DNA of 64,000 nt from CAYTTR01 sp964440805 (GCA_964440805.1 CAYTTR010000010.1:13072-77071), one strand, 5' to 3'; numbered from the stretch's first letter, positions 33,612-43,145 are shown. The notes: generated by a model from the letters alone, not told the origin. Translations and numbers: made by a program.

Positions 33612-35084
33612 TCAGTTTTCATTTTTTTTTATCCTTAAATTTTTAGTAATAGTTTTATTCAGGATTATAAAAACAACCAGAGCTAAAATCCATTGAAAAA
33701 GCACTGTTCCTACAGATGAGCTTGAAAAAACATTTAACCAATTTTGGGGATCTGAAGAGTAACTCTGCCAGAACCACCACACCAGCATGGCCAGGAACTG
33801 GAGAGGCAGGAATACAATAATCAGGATATCAAACCATTTACCCAGCTTTATTTTCACATCAGGCGAGGAAATGACTGATCGGCGAAATCTTTTGGGACCA
33901 AATTTAATAACAGTGAAGGTGAAGAAAAAGCCACTTACCATAAGTCCCAATCCCCAGACCCAGTCTTGGTTGTTAAAAAATCCCATGCTTAAGGCAGAGG
34001 GTAATCCAAGAAGAAAACCAGAGGAGGTAACCAGAAAAATAGCTTTTTTCCTGGCTAATCCTCCATCCATGAGAATCCGGGTGACCAGTTCCAGCATGGA
34101 AATAAGGGAGGAAAAAGCAGCAAAAGAAAGGGCTAAGAAAAAAAGGGCCAGGAAAAAAGAACCAGCCGGTATGTTAGAAAATAGATTGGGAATCCAGATG
34201 AAGGTGAGTCCTTGATTGTCCGTCTGCATCACTTCCAAAGCTCTTGTGTGTGACATTTCTTGAGAAGCAAAGTAAGAGAAGACTGTGGGGATTACCGCTA
34301 CAGCTGCCAATAATGAGGCGACATAGTCTCCAAAACCAAGGGTGGCTGAGGTGAGAAGAGGATTTTCTCTTTTATGCGAATAGACGGCATAGGTCAGTAA
34401 CAATCCCCATCCTGCTCCTGATGACCAGGCAGATTGACTTAAAGCATTAAGCCATATCTTATAGTCAGCCAATTTTGCTAAATTCGGAGAAAAAATGTAG
34501 TCCAGGCCTATGGAAGAATTGGGAAGGGTTATGGCCCGGATTCCGGCAACAATAAGAAGAAAAAAAAGAGAAGGGATAAGGATTTTATTAGCTCGCTCTA
34601 TGCCTTTAACCACTCCAGCATAGATTATGGTTCCACCCAAAACCATAGCGACAAGATGAAAAAACACCGGTTCCCAGGACGATGTGAATTCTTTCCAGAA
34701 GTGAAGAGAATTCCTGTTTATAAGGTTTTGGAAAACGGTGGAAAAAAAGTATTTCAAACACCAGCCAGCAACAACAGAATAATAGAACATGATTGCTGTA
34801 GTGACAAAAGCCACAAAAGCTCCCATCCAGGCGTAGTTTTTTCCCAGTAACTCAGCAAAAGAGCCTATCAATCCTTTTCGCGTTTTCTTTCCCATGGATA
34901 CTTCGATTGTTAATAAAGGAATTGACCATAGAAATAAAAAAAGAAGCCAGGCAAGAATGAAAGCTCCTCCTCCTTCTTGAGCCACGATTCTGGGGAAGCG
35001 CCAGATATTACCTGTTCCAACAGCCATCCCAAGCCCAGCGAATATAATTCCCCAACGCGAGGCGAAAATTTCAGGTTTATTCAT
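33612..35084 (-). CDS. Sodium-dependent NSS/SNF family symporter
   Basis: A 490-residue LeuT-fold transporter with about twelve helices. The first helix reads WGIIFAGLGMAVGTGNIWRFP, the Na+/substrate-binding signature of the neurotransmitter:sodium symporter family, and GGGAFILAWLLFLFLWSIPLL follows. It probably imports an amino acid with Na+. It overlaps truB by 8 nt, so this transporter is appended to the translation-factor operon, in the position where ribF is common in other bacteria. Confidence 0.92.
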   Translation of the reverse strand: MNKPEIFASRWGIIFAGLGMAVGTGNIWRFPRIVAQEGGGAFILAWLLFLFLWSIPLLTIEVSMGKKTRKGLIGSFAELLGKNYAWMGAFVAFVTTAIMFYYSVVAGWCLKYFFSTVFQNLINRNSLHFWKEFTSSWEPVFFHLVAMVLGGTIIYAGVVKGIERANKILIPSLFFLLIVAGIRAITLPNSSIGLDYIFSPNLAKLADYKIWLNALSQSAWSSGAGWGLLLTYAVYSHKRENPLLTSATLGFGDYVASLLAAVAVIPTVFSYFASQEMSHTRALEVMQTDNQGLTFIWIPNLFSNIPAGSFFLALFFLALSFAAFSSLISMLELVTRILMDGGLARKKAIFLVTSSGFLLGLPSALSMGFFNNQDWVWGLGLMVSGFFFTFTVIKFGPKRFRRSVISSPDVKIKLGKWFDILIIVFLPLQFLAMLVWWFWQSYSSDPQNWLNVFSSSSVGTVLFQWILALVVFIILNKTITKNLRIKKNEN

Positions 35085-36051
35085 GTTTAATTTCCTTGTT
35101 GGGATTGTTTCCTTTCTGGTTTATGACCAGAAAAGGGTGGAGAGTGTTTTGTTTCGCTTGCTTTCTGGCCAGAGCAATTAATTTTCCCTCATGGGAGAAG
35201 AGCCTGATAATATTATCTTTTTGGGAAACACTCGCCTGTTCAAATAAAAGCTTATTCTCTTGATAGTCTTCTACATTTGAAACCAGATCCATAGTTATTT
35301 TATTTCCATGTCTGATGAGCTTTTCTCCTTTTTTATTCAGAATAATCTTGGGAAAACGAGTTAGAATATTTTCCAGTGGAATAACGAAAGAAGAAAGTAG
35401 ACCATTTCGGAATAGTTTGTCAATTTCCTGAAGATCAAAGCTGTCCTTAAGGGAAAATTCTCCTATGCATTTCCGGACCAGTTTTGTAAGATGAGCCCTG
35501 CAACCAATTTTATTTCCCAAGTCATTGGCAAGTGAGCGAATGTATGTTCCAGAGGAGCAAGAGACTTCAAATTCAAGGTTGGGAGCTTCATGGTTTTTCA
35601 ATTTGAAATGATGAATTATAACCTGAACAGGCTTTCTCTCGAAGCTTTTTTTTTGTCTGGCCAATTTGTAAAAGGGCCGGCCATGAATTTTCTTTGCTGA
35701 AAAAGGTGGAGGAATTTGTTGGATTTTTCCTGTAAATGAGCTCATGGTTGATATAAGATCATCCCGGCTTGGAAGATCGATGGAAATTTCTGAGGTTGGT
35801 TTTCCTGTGGAATCGTAAGTATCGGTAGAAAAGCCAAGCCGGATCTTTCCTTCATATGTTTTATTCATTTTGGAAAAAAAAGGAAAGAGTCTGGTAGCTT
35901 TACCCACACCAATTATAAGAAGTCCAGTGGCCATAGGATCCAAAGTCCCAAAATGTCCTACCTTCTGAATTCCCAATATAGAACGAATTTTCAGCACCAC
36001 ATCATGCGATGTTATCAGCTCAGGTTTTTGAACCAGGATAATTCCGTCCAT
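35077..36051 (-). CDS. truB: tRNA pseudouridine-55 synthase
   Basis: A 324-residue TruB that makes pseudouridine 55 in the T-loop of tRNAs. The catalytic Asp is D38 in GHFGTLDPMATG. IPPPFSAKKIHGRPFYKLAR and CSSGTYIRSLANDLG are the other family motifs. A C-terminal region of about 80 residues beyond the core resembles a PUA-like tail. It is 12 nt downstream of the DHH phosphoesterase and overlaps the NSS symporter. Confidence 0.95.
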   Translation of the reverse strand: MDGIILVQKPELITSHDVVLKIRSILGIQKVGHFGTLDPMATGLLIIGVGKATRLFPFFSKMNKTYEGKIRLGFSTDTYDSTGKPTSEISIDLPSRDDLISTMSSFTGKIQQIPPPFSAKKIHGRPFYKLARQKKSFERKPVQVIIHHFKLKNHEAPNLEFEVSCSSGTYIRSLANDLGNKIGCRAHLTKLVRKCIGEFSLKDSFDLQEIDKLFRNGLLSSFVIPLENILTRFPKIILNKKGEKLIRHGNKITMDLVSNVEDYQENKLLFEQASVSQKDNIIRLFSHEGKLIALARKQAKQNTLHPFLVINQKGNNPNKEIKHE

Positions 36052-36063
36052 TACTTAACCAGG

Positions 36064-37053
36064 TTATGATGCTTTTTCCGGACTGCTTTGCTTTGAAAGA
36101 AACAGAGAATTGATAATTCGAGGAATTTCTTCAGTAAGATTCGTAAATCTCCCTTTTACAGTGAAACCGGCAGCATGAACATGCCCTCCCCCTCCGAAAT
36201 GTTCAGCAATGGCAGCAGCATTGGCTTCTCCTTTTGATCTTACACTGATCCGGAAAACATTAGCCCGGATTTCTTTAAAAAAAAGCACAACTTGGACTCC
36301 AATAATGGAACGGGCCAGGGAAGTAATATCCTCGGTGTCAATCTCATTTTGATTAAGTATAGCTAAATCTTTCTGAAACAGGCTAATTAAAGCAATTTTT
36401 CCATTTTCTTTTAGCTGCAAAGTGGACAAGACTTTTCCTAAAAGTTTAATTTTTTCTAAAGGATTATTATTAAAAAGAAACTGCGAAACAGAAATCGGGT
36501 CGGCTCCCTTTTTTACCAAATTGGAACAGACTTCAAAAGAGCTGGCTTTGGTGTTGGAAAACTGAAACGAACCTGTATCCGAGACTATGGCACAGTAGAG
36601 ATTATTGGCTATTTCTGGAGTAAATTCGATATGGAGCTTTACAGCCAGATCATAAACCAGCTCAGCCACAGCTGAGGCTTCGGGGTCAACCCAATTGATA
36701 TCGGCGTAATAATCATTTGAATGATGATGATCAATATTAATTTTAAAATAATTATCCAAAGTTCGGTGCCCTGAGCGGCTTACATTGGCACATTCCAGTA
36801 AAATAACACAATCATAATAATTCGGGGGAATTTCTCCTATTTTGATAACATCCATATAGGGGAATTGGTTAAAAGGAGCCGGAGTTCTATCATAATTAAT
36901 GATATCAGCTTTTTTTCCTAATTGACGAATAATAAAATAGAGAGCCAGCCCGGTACAAAGTGAATCACCATCCGGCCTTAAATGGGAAGTAATAACAATT
37001 TTTTGACATTCAAAAATTTTTTTCCGAGTGACTTCAATCGGTCTTTCCGTCAT
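36064..37053 (-). CDS. nrnA: DHH/DHHA1 phosphoesterase, nanoRNase/pAp phosphatase type
   Basis: A 329-residue bifunctional oligoribonuclease/pAp phosphatase family member that degrades very short RNAs and pAp. The metal-binding motifs are SHLRPDGDS (about 23-31), the DHHHSND motif (about 108-114) and the C-terminal DHHA1 signature GGGGHVHAAGF. The third residue of the DHH motif is followed by an extra His. It overlaps rbfA by 20 nt and precedes truB, the standard rbfA-nrnA-truB order. Confidence 0.92.
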   Translation of the reverse strand: MTERPIEVTRKKIFECQKIVITSHLRPDGDSLCTGLALYFIIRQLGKKADIINYDRTPAPFNQFPYMDVIKIGEIPPNYYDCVILLECANVSRSGHRTLDNYFKINIDHHHSNDYYADINWVDPEASAVAELVYDLAVKLHIEFTPEIANNLYCAIVSDTGSFQFSNTKASSFEVCSNLVKKGADPISVSQFLFNNNPLEKIKLLGKVLSTLQLKENGKIALISLFQKDLAILNQNEIDTEDITSLARSIIGVQVVLFFKEIRANVFRISVRSKGEANAAAIAEHFGGGGHVHAAGFTVKGRFTNLTEEIPRIINSLFLSKQSSPEKAS

Positions 37054-37399
37054 TTTTTAATTGCTCGATGATCCGGTCAATTCTCTCTCTGTCCGAAAAA
37101 ACAGGATCAAGACGAAAAATAAGCATGGGATTATACTTTAATTGAACCTTGGAAGCAATAGCTTTTCTAAAAAAACCAGCTTTTACATTGAGTCTTCTAA
37201 TAATTTCATGCTCTTTCTGGTGCTGGAAAATACTGAGATAGATTTCTGCTGTTTTTAAATCTTTACTGACAAATACATGAGTTATGGTTATGAAATTCTC
37301 TTTTTGATCCTGGAAGAAGGATAGAAAAAGGTTGGCTAATTCCTCTTTTAATAAAGCAGCCACTCTTTTTTGCCTGATTGATTCGTTAGTTCGTTTCAA
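37034..37399 (-). CDS. rbfA: Ribosome-binding factor A
   Basis: A 121-residue KH-like protein needed for 16S rRNA 5'-end maturation and cold adaptation. It opens RQKRVAALLKEELANLFL and has ITITHVFVSKDLKTAEIYLS, then the C-terminal PMLIFRLDPVFSDRERI segment. The start is TTG at 37399 with GAGGG about 9 nt upstream. It overlaps nrnA. Confidence 0.92.
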   Translation of the reverse strand: MKRTNESIRQKRVAALLKEELANLFLSFFQDQKENFITITHVFVSKDLKTAEIYLSIFQHQKEHEIIRRLNVKAGFFRKAIASKVQLKYNPMLIFRLDPVFSDRERIDRIIEQLKNDGKTD

Positions 37400-37436
37400 A
37401 TGGATATCCCTCTTAAATTAAATCAGGTGAGTTTTA

Positions 37437-37718
37437 TCAGATAAAATGAATGTCTTTCTCGAAGATCTCCCCTTCAACAACCTGTTCTATATCCAGAGCT
37501 ATATTATTGAGCATTTTTTCAACAAGGTTTTTGCTGTTGTTTAGAGTAACAAAGCCGATTTTTATCCTCTGCCATTTATCATGATGGTCGAGTTCAGCGA
37601 AAGCCACATTGTATCTTTTCCCAATCCTGTCTTTAATTATATTCATAGTTTTTCTCTTTTCTTTCAGAGAGTGGGAGTAGGGGATATGAATGCCCAATTC
37701 CATAAGTCCGATAACCAT
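37437..37718 (-). CDS. ylxP: DUF503 (YlxP-like) protein
   Basis: A 93-residue alpha/beta protein with the family opening GLMELGIHIPYSHSLKEKRK and a conserved VAFAELDHHDKWQRIKIGFVTL core. YlxP proteins are found between infB and rbfA and are linked to ribosome assembly, although the mechanism is not settled. The gene lies 12 nt after infB, as expected. Confidence 0.9.
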   Translation of the reverse strand: MVIGLMELGIHIPYSHSLKEKRKTMNIIKDRIGKRYNVAFAELDHHDKWQRIKIGFVTLNNSKNLVEKMLNNIALDIEQVVEGEIFEKDIHFI

Positions 37719-37730
37719 TTTGCTGATGGA

Positions 37731-39536
37731 TTAAGTTTCTTTTTCTATGGAAAAAGCTTCGATTATATCACCTTCCTGGATGTCTTTGAATTTATCCAGG
37801 CCAATGCCACATTCATATTCTTTCTTAGCTTCGGTAACATTTTCTTTTAGGTGTTTTAAAGAAGAAATCCTTCCTGTATAGATAACTTTTCCGTTTCTTA
37901 TTACCCTGGCTCTTGCATTACGGGAAATCTTACCATCGGTTACTAAGCAACCGGCAATTACCCCAACCCGGGAAATGGTGAAAATTTTTCTGACATCAGC
38001 CCTTCCTAAATAGACTTCTTTTTCTTCAGGTTCGAATAGGCCTGTTAAGGCTTTCTTTATATCATCTATTAACTGATAGATGACTTTGTAGAGTCTGATT
38101 TCAACCTGTTCTTCCTTGGCCAGTTCTTCTATTTTACTGCTGTACTTAGTGTTGTATCCTATGATTATGGCATTGGAAGAAGAAGCCAGAATAACATCGG
38201 ATTCAGTAATTTGTCCTGTAGCCGCATGAACAATTTTTATATTGATTTCATTGGAACCAAGGTTAGGCAGAAGGTCGGTTAGAGTATCAACTGAGCCTTG
38301 AACATCAGCCTTAACAACAAGCGAAAGTTCTTTTTTTTCTTTTTCTTCCATCTGCTTGAATAGCTGATCAAGGGTCAATCGGTCTGGTTTTTCCGGCTCT
38401 TCTTTGTGAATTTTGGATTTCCGGTATTTAATGATTCTGTCTGCTTCATCAGGATTGGAAACAGCCTGAAAAAAGTCCCCGGCAGAGGGGACTTCACAGA
38501 ATCCTAAAACTTCTGCAGGCATGGAAGGTTCAACCTTTTTCAGAGGCTTGCCTTTTTCATCAAAAACGGCTTTTACCTTTCCAGAACAATATCCGGAGAC
38601 GAAAGGTTCTCCACCGGTCAGGGTTCCTAATTGGATAATAACAGTTCCAATTGGTCCTTTTCTTGGGTCAAGCTTAGCTTCCAAAACAACTCCCTGGGCT
38701 TTTACCCTTGGATTTGATTTTATTTCCATCACTTCACTTAAAAGAAGAATCATATCCAGGAGTTCATTTATATTTTTTCCTTCCTTGGCTGAAATCTCAA
38801 CACAGATGGTATCTCCACCCCATTCTTCAATCAGAAGGCCTTCTTTGGAAAGTTGTTGTTTGACTCTCTCTGGATCAGCTTCAGGCTTGTCTATTTTATT
38901 AATAGCTACCAGGACAGGAACTCCGGCAGCTTTGGCATGGCTGATGGCTTCTTTTGTCTGAGGCATAACTCCATCTTCGGCAGCCACCACCAAGATAATT
39001 ATGTCGGTGACCCTAGCTCCCCTGGACCTGAGTTTGGTGAAAGCTTCGTGTCCGGGTGTGTCAATGAAAGTCAGGTAACGGCTTTTATGCTGGATGCGAT
39101 AAGCTCCGATGTGCTGAGTAATCCCTCCCCATTCACGGCCAATGATGTTAGATTTTCTTATAGTATCAAGAAGAGTAGTTTTACCATGATCGACATGACC
39201 CATGATGGTAACAACAGGGGGCCTGAACTCCAGATTATTTTCATCTTCCATGGTTTTCCGGTGGATTTCTTCTTCAATGGAAATAATTTTTAATTCCTTT
39301 CCAATAATTTTGGAGAGCGGTTCCACCAAGGAGTCAATGATAATATCGTTAATGTTGACTATGAATCCCTCTTTTTCCAATCTTTCCAGGATATCTTTTC
39401 CCTTATAATTTAACTTTTCACAGAATTCTTTCAGAGTAGTGCCCTCCCGTATAGATAATTCGGGAGCAGTTTTTTGCTCTGTTTGAGTCTGTTTTTCAGA
39501 TGCAGAAGATTTAACTTTTTTCTTTTCCTTAGTCAT
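37731..39536 (-). CDS. infB: Translation initiation factor IF-2 (short form)
   Basis: A 601-residue IF-2 that places formyl-Met-tRNA on the 30S subunit and promotes subunit joining. One N-terminal IF2N domain (about 25-80) is followed by the G domain with GHVDHGKT (113-120), DTPGHEAF and NKID, then domains II-IV. The long charged N-terminal extension of E. coli IF-2 is missing; only about 100 residues precede the G domain. It starts 7 nt after nusA. Confidence 0.97.
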   Translation of the reverse strand: MTKEKKKVKSSASEKQTQTEQKTAPELSIREGTTLKEFCEKLNYKGKDILERLEKEGFIVNINDIIIDSLVEPLSKIIGKELKIISIEEEIHRKTMEDENNLEFRPPVVTIMGHVDHGKTTLLDTIRKSNIIGREWGGITQHIGAYRIQHKSRYLTFIDTPGHEAFTKLRSRGARVTDIIILVVAAEDGVMPQTKEAISHAKAAGVPVLVAINKIDKPEADPERVKQQLSKEGLLIEEWGGDTICVEISAKEGKNINELLDMILLLSEVMEIKSNPRVKAQGVVLEAKLDPRKGPIGTVIIQLGTLTGGEPFVSGYCSGKVKAVFDEKGKPLKKVEPSMPAEVLGFCEVPSAGDFFQAVSNPDEADRIIKYRKSKIHKEEPEKPDRLTLDQLFKQMEEKEKKELSLVVKADVQGSVDTLTDLLPNLGSNEINIKIVHAATGQITESDVILASSSNAIIIGYNTKYSSKIEELAKEEQVEIRLYKVIYQLIDDIKKALTGLFEPEEKEVYLGRADVRKIFTISRVGVIAGCLVTDGKISRNARARVIRNGKVIYTGRISSLKHLKENVTEAKKEYECGIGLDKFKDIQEGDIIEAFSIEKET

Positions 39537-39543
39537 CTGTCCA

Positions 39544-40572
39544 TTACTCTTTCTTAATTTTTATCATCCAGCCAACAAGTTTAGAGGCTAAGCGGACGTT
39601 TGCCCCTTTTTTTCCTATGGCTAAAGAATATTGATCCTGGGAGACCACGGCCTGTAGAATTTTTTCCGGTTTGTCATAAATGTAAACCCTGGAGACTCTG
39701 GCTGGACTCAAAGCGGATTTAGCATAGTCTAAGGGATTTTCAGACCATTTTATCACATCAATTTTTTCTCCGTTCAATTCCTTGCTTATAGCCAAAATAC
39801 GGTTTCCTGCCACTCCGATACAAGCTCCTATAGGATCAACATCCTTATCCTGTGAAATAACCGCCACTTTGGCTCTCTCTCCGGGTTGACGAACAATATC
39901 TTTAATTAGTATGGTTTTGTTTGATATTTCCGGTATTTCCAGCTCTAAAAGTTTTTCCAGGAATTTCTGGTTAGTCCGTGAAATAAATACCTGGGGACCG
40001 TGGTTTTCCTTGAAAACATGGGTGATAACACCCTTGACTCTATCACCCCGGCGGAATTCTTCGTTAGGCAGTTTTTCCCTGTGAGGCAGAATTACATCTG
40101 TTTTATTGACTTCAATTATCATGTTCTTATTTGATTCCAATCGCCGCAGAACCCCGGTAACGATTTCACCCAGGCGCGGAGCAAACTCGGCATAAACTTT
40201 TTCCTGTTCTGCACTACGTACTTTTTGAAATATAACTTGTTTGGCTGCCTGGGCGGCAATTCTTCCCAGGGTTTCCGAAGGCAAATCGATTTCGATGTAA
40301 TTCCCAAAAGATGCAGAGGCATCGATTTTTTTTGCCTCATTAAGTGCAATTTCTGTAGCTGGATCTTCCACTTTTTCCTTGATTCGTTTGACTGTAAAAA
40401 CTCTGAGTTCTCCATTTTCAGGATGAAAGTGAATATGGATTTTTTCGTTGTTTTTGAAATATTTTGTAGAAGCCACTCGTAATGAATCAGAGATAGCATT
40501 GACGATAACTTGAGTATCAACTCCTCTTTCCTTGCTGAGTTGTATAATATTATTCCACACATTTACCTTCAT
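39544..40572 (-). CDS. nusA: Transcription elongation/termination factor NusA (short form)
   Basis: A 342-residue NusA. An N-terminal RNA-polymerase-binding domain (1-~120) is followed by an S1 domain (about 130-195) and two KH domains, with GACIGVAGNRI and YSLAIGKKGANVRLAS in KH1 and KH2. The acidic C-terminal repeats of enterobacterial NusA are absent, as in many phyla. It is the first gene of the minus-strand operon, with a clear promoter 45-75 nt upstream. The usual upstream gene rimP is missing; the V-PPase gene ends there. Confidence 0.95.
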   Translation of the reverse strand: MKVNVWNNIIQLSKERGVDTQVIVNAISDSLRVASTKYFKNNEKIHIHFHPENGELRVFTVKRIKEKVEDPATEIALNEAKKIDASASFGNYIEIDLPSETLGRIAAQAAKQVIFQKVRSAEQEKVYAEFAPRLGEIVTGVLRRLESNKNMIIEVNKTDVILPHREKLPNEEFRRGDRVKGVITHVFKENHGPQVFISRTNQKFLEKLLELEIPEISNKTILIKDIVRQPGERAKVAVISQDKDVDPIGACIGVAGNRILAISKELNGEKIDVIKWSENPLDYAKSALSPARVSRVYIYDKPEKILQAVVSQDQYSLAIGKKGANVRLASKLVGWMIKIKKE

Positions 40573-40617
40573 CTCGGGCCTCTAAATGACAATACCAAAT
40601 AGATGAATTATCGATGA

Positions 40618-40646
40618 ATTATAACTTAATTAAGAGAAGATATCAA
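40618..40646 (-). promoter_or_regulatory. Sigma70-type promoter of the nusA operon
   Basis: On the minus strand TTGATA, a 17-nt spacer and a perfect TATAAT. The predicted start lies about 40 nt upstream of nusA. Confidence 0.68.
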
Positions 40647-40651
40647 ACCTG

Positions 40652-42619
40652 TTACATTAGAAGAGGAGCGAATACTAAGCTTACTACAGCCATAAGCTTT
40701 ATTAAAATATTCAAGGAGGGTCCAGCTGTATCTTTTAAGGGATCTCCTACTGTATCTCCGATTACGGCAGCTGCATGAGTTTCCGTTCCTTTTCCTCCTA
40801 AGTTGCCATCTTCAATCCATTTCTTGGCATTGTCCCATAATGCTCCAGCATTAGCCATGAAAATTCCAAGGAGTACACCGGTGGCAGTAGCTCCGGCCAG
40901 AAATCCTCCTAAGGCTTCAGCCCCCATGACAAAGCCTATAGCAAGGGGAGCAATAATAGCCAGAACTCCGGGCATAATCATTTCTTTTAAAGCGCTGCGG
41001 GTAACAAGATCGATGCACCGGTCTGAATCCGGCCTGGAAGTTCCTTCCATTAATCCCTTGATTTCTCTGAATTGCCGGCGGATTTCTTGAACCATTCCAT
41101 CGGCAGCCCGGCCCACAGCTTTTAAGGTTAGAGCGGAAATGGCGAAAGGCATCAATGAACCGACCAGGAGACCAATTACGGTTTTTACATTAGTCAGGCT
41201 TATGTAAGAAAGACCAGTTGTTTTCTGGAAGGCAGAAAAAAGAGCTAGAGCGGTTAAAGCAGCAGACCCGATAGCGAAACCCTTACCGATGGCTGCTGTG
41301 GTATTTCCCAGAGAGTCAAGTTTGTCGGTGATCTTCCGGATTTGAGGCCCGGCTTTAGACATCTCGGCAATACCCCCTGCATTATCAGCAATAGGTCCAT
41401 AAGCATCAGTGGACATGACAATGCCTACTGTGGCCAGCATACCCACTGCAGAAATAGCGATTCCATAAAGTTGACTAAAGTGATGGGAAACAAAAATTGC
41501 CAGCCCTATGGTTAAAAGAGGAAGGATAGTACTCTCAAATCCAATAGCTATTCCGGTGATTAAAGATGGGGCACTGCCCTGCTGGGCTGTTCTGGCAACA
41601 CGGCGGACAGGGGGGCCTGAAGTAAAATACTCGCTTTCCAGTCCAATCAGAACACCTGCCAGGACACCAGCCAGGACGCACCAGAAAACATTTGTTTCAG
41701 GAAGGAGAATTTTAATGCCAAAATAGGCTCCCAGGATAAAAATTATTCCACTGAAGTAAGTGGCATTTCTCAAGGCAGACTGTGGACTTAATTTCTTGAG
41801 AATATCTATTGAGAAAACTCCGATTCCTGAACTTAAAAGTCCCCAGGTGATGAGGAGCAAGGGAAGGCTCATGTAGTTCAGAGAAGGGAAGAGAGAGGCA
41901 CCAATAGCAATAGAAGCCACTACTGAGCCTACATAGGATTCAAACAGATCAGCTCCCATACCCGCTGTATCTCCCACATTGTCTCCTACATTGTCAGCGA
42001 TAACTCCGGGATTTCGCGGATCATCCTCAGGAATGCCTGCTTCTACTTTTCCTACCAGATCTGCTCCTACATCAGCGCTCTTGGTATATATTCCTCCTCC
42101 AACCCTGGCAAAGAGAGCCACTGAGCTGGCTCCCATGGCAAAGCCGTTTATAATAAGAGGATCCTTGGTAAAAAAATAAAAAAGACCTATTCCTGCTACT
42201 CCTAAAGAGGCCACTGAAAGCCCCATTACAGCGCCTCCTCTTAAAGCGGTGGAGAGAGCTAAAGGAGCACCTCCGCTTATAGCTGCCTGGGTAGTGCGGA
42301 CTGCAGAGCGAGTTGATCCTTTCATCCCAATAAAACCAGCCAGCATGGAACTGCTTGCTCCAGCTAAGAAAGCTAAGGCAGTAAAAAAGGAAAATAAAAA
42401 CCAGAGAACAACAAAAACCGCTATGACGAAGAAGAAGATATAAGTGTATTCTCTTCTCAGAAAAATCATGGCTCCTGAATGAATAGCCTCGGCAATCTCA
42501 TTCATTCTGTCAGTTCCGGAAGGTTGCTGCTTGATTAGAATATAGATTACTATGGCAATTCCAAGACCGAGAAAACCGAGAACAAAAAAATATGGGACTG
42601 CATCAATTAAATTTATCAT
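40652..42619 (-). CDS. hppA: Membrane-bound ion-pumping pyrophosphatase, K+-dependent type
   Basis: A 655-residue membrane PPase with about sixteen helices that couples PPi hydrolysis to H+ or Na+ export. Catalytic loops: DVGADLVGKVEAGIPEDDPR and DNVGDNVGDTAGMGADLFES in the middle, and a C-terminal mirror DTVGDPLKDTAGPSLN. In GNTTAAIGKGFAIG the position that is Lys in K+-independent enzymes is Ala, so K+ stimulation is predicted. Which ion is pumped cannot be decided by eye. The start MINLIDAVPYF is preferred, with GGAG upstream; 56 further codons upstream are not family-like. Confidence 0.95.
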   Translation of the reverse strand: MINLIDAVPYFFVLGFLGLGIAIVIYILIKQQPSGTDRMNEIAEAIHSGAMIFLRREYTYIFFFVIAVFVVLWFLFSFFTALAFLAGASSSMLAGFIGMKGSTRSAVRTTQAAISGGAPLALSTALRGGAVMGLSVASLGVAGIGLFYFFTKDPLIINGFAMGASSVALFARVGGGIYTKSADVGADLVGKVEAGIPEDDPRNPGVIADNVGDNVGDTAGMGADLFESYVGSVVASIAIGASLFPSLNYMSLPLLLITWGLLSSGIGVFSIDILKKLSPQSALRNATYFSGIIFILGAYFGIKILLPETNVFWCVLAGVLAGVLIGLESEYFTSGPPVRRVARTAQQGSAPSLITGIAIGFESTILPLLTIGLAIFVSHHFSQLYGIAISAVGMLATVGIVMSTDAYGPIADNAGGIAEMSKAGPQIRKITDKLDSLGNTTAAIGKGFAIGSAALTALALFSAFQKTTGLSYISLTNVKTVIGLLVGSLMPFAISALTLKAVGRAADGMVQEIRRQFREIKGLMEGTSRPDSDRCIDLVTRSALKEMIMPGVLAIIAPLAIGFVMGAEALGGFLAGATATGVLLGIFMANAGALWDNAKKWIEDGNLGGKGTETHAAAVIGDTVGDPLKDTAGPSLNILIKLMAVVSLVFAPLLM

Positions 42620-42649
42620 CAGTGTCTCTTTCTCCAGGAATAAATTCAG

Positions 42650-42678
42650 TGTATAGCACAATACTTTGAAAATTTCAA
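42650..42678 (-). promoter_or_regulatory. Sigma70-type promoter of hppA
   Basis: On the minus strand TTGAAA, 17 nt, TATACA, 30 nt upstream of the chosen hppA start. Its position inside the longer open frame supports the shorter start. Confidence 0.64.
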
Positions 42679-42767
42679 TTGGAAAACTTTTTTTATATGA
42701 AACAGATGAGAACAAAAGGAGATAACTGCCGTCATTAGAATTGATTACAGGAAAAGGAGGGAAAAGA

Positions 42768-43145
42768 TTGGCTGTCTTTTCACGCAAGAAGTTTAAAGAC
42801 TTTCCTCTCCTTCTAATCTCTGGTAAAGATGCTTATAAAATAGCAGTAGAGGATGAGGCAACAGCTTTTTTCATGAGAACAGTCTTTTCCTGTCCTGGAG
42901 AAAAAACATCCATCAGATCGAAGAAATATTTGGATATCAAAAGAAAAACTCCTGTCTGGAGGATAGAGCTCTTGGAAAAAGATTCAACAGGAAAAGCAAT
43001 TCCTTGCCCTGAATGGGCCAATATCCTTTCGATAGAAGTTGATGCTCTCAGTGGAAAAGTACTAAAAAGGAGTTTTTATAAAAATATTTCAGAAAAGGAA
43101 TATATGGAAAAAGCCTTTTTCCTTAAATCAAAACTCTGCCTCTAA
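42768..43145 (+). CDS. Small protein with PepSY-like C-terminal half
   Basis: A 125-residue cytoplasmic-looking protein. The second half (TPVWRIELLEK...ILSIEVDALSGKVLKRSF, about 65-105) has the strand-turn-strand pattern of PepSY-like domains, where a Trp-Arg-hydrophobic strand is followed by an acidic 'VD..SGKV' strand. No signal peptide is seen. Start: TTG at 42768 with AAGGAGGG 7 nt upstream. A TTG further up lacks a site. Its 3' end overlaps miaB convergently by 23 nt. Function unknown; the PepSY assignment is a resemblance only. Confidence 0.6.
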   Translation: MAVFSRKKFKDFPLLLISGKDAYKIAVEDEATAFFMRTVFSCPGEKTSIRSKKYLDIKRKTPVWRIELLEKDSTGKAIPCPEWANILSIEVDALSGKVLKRSFYKNISEKEYMEKAFFLKSKLCL

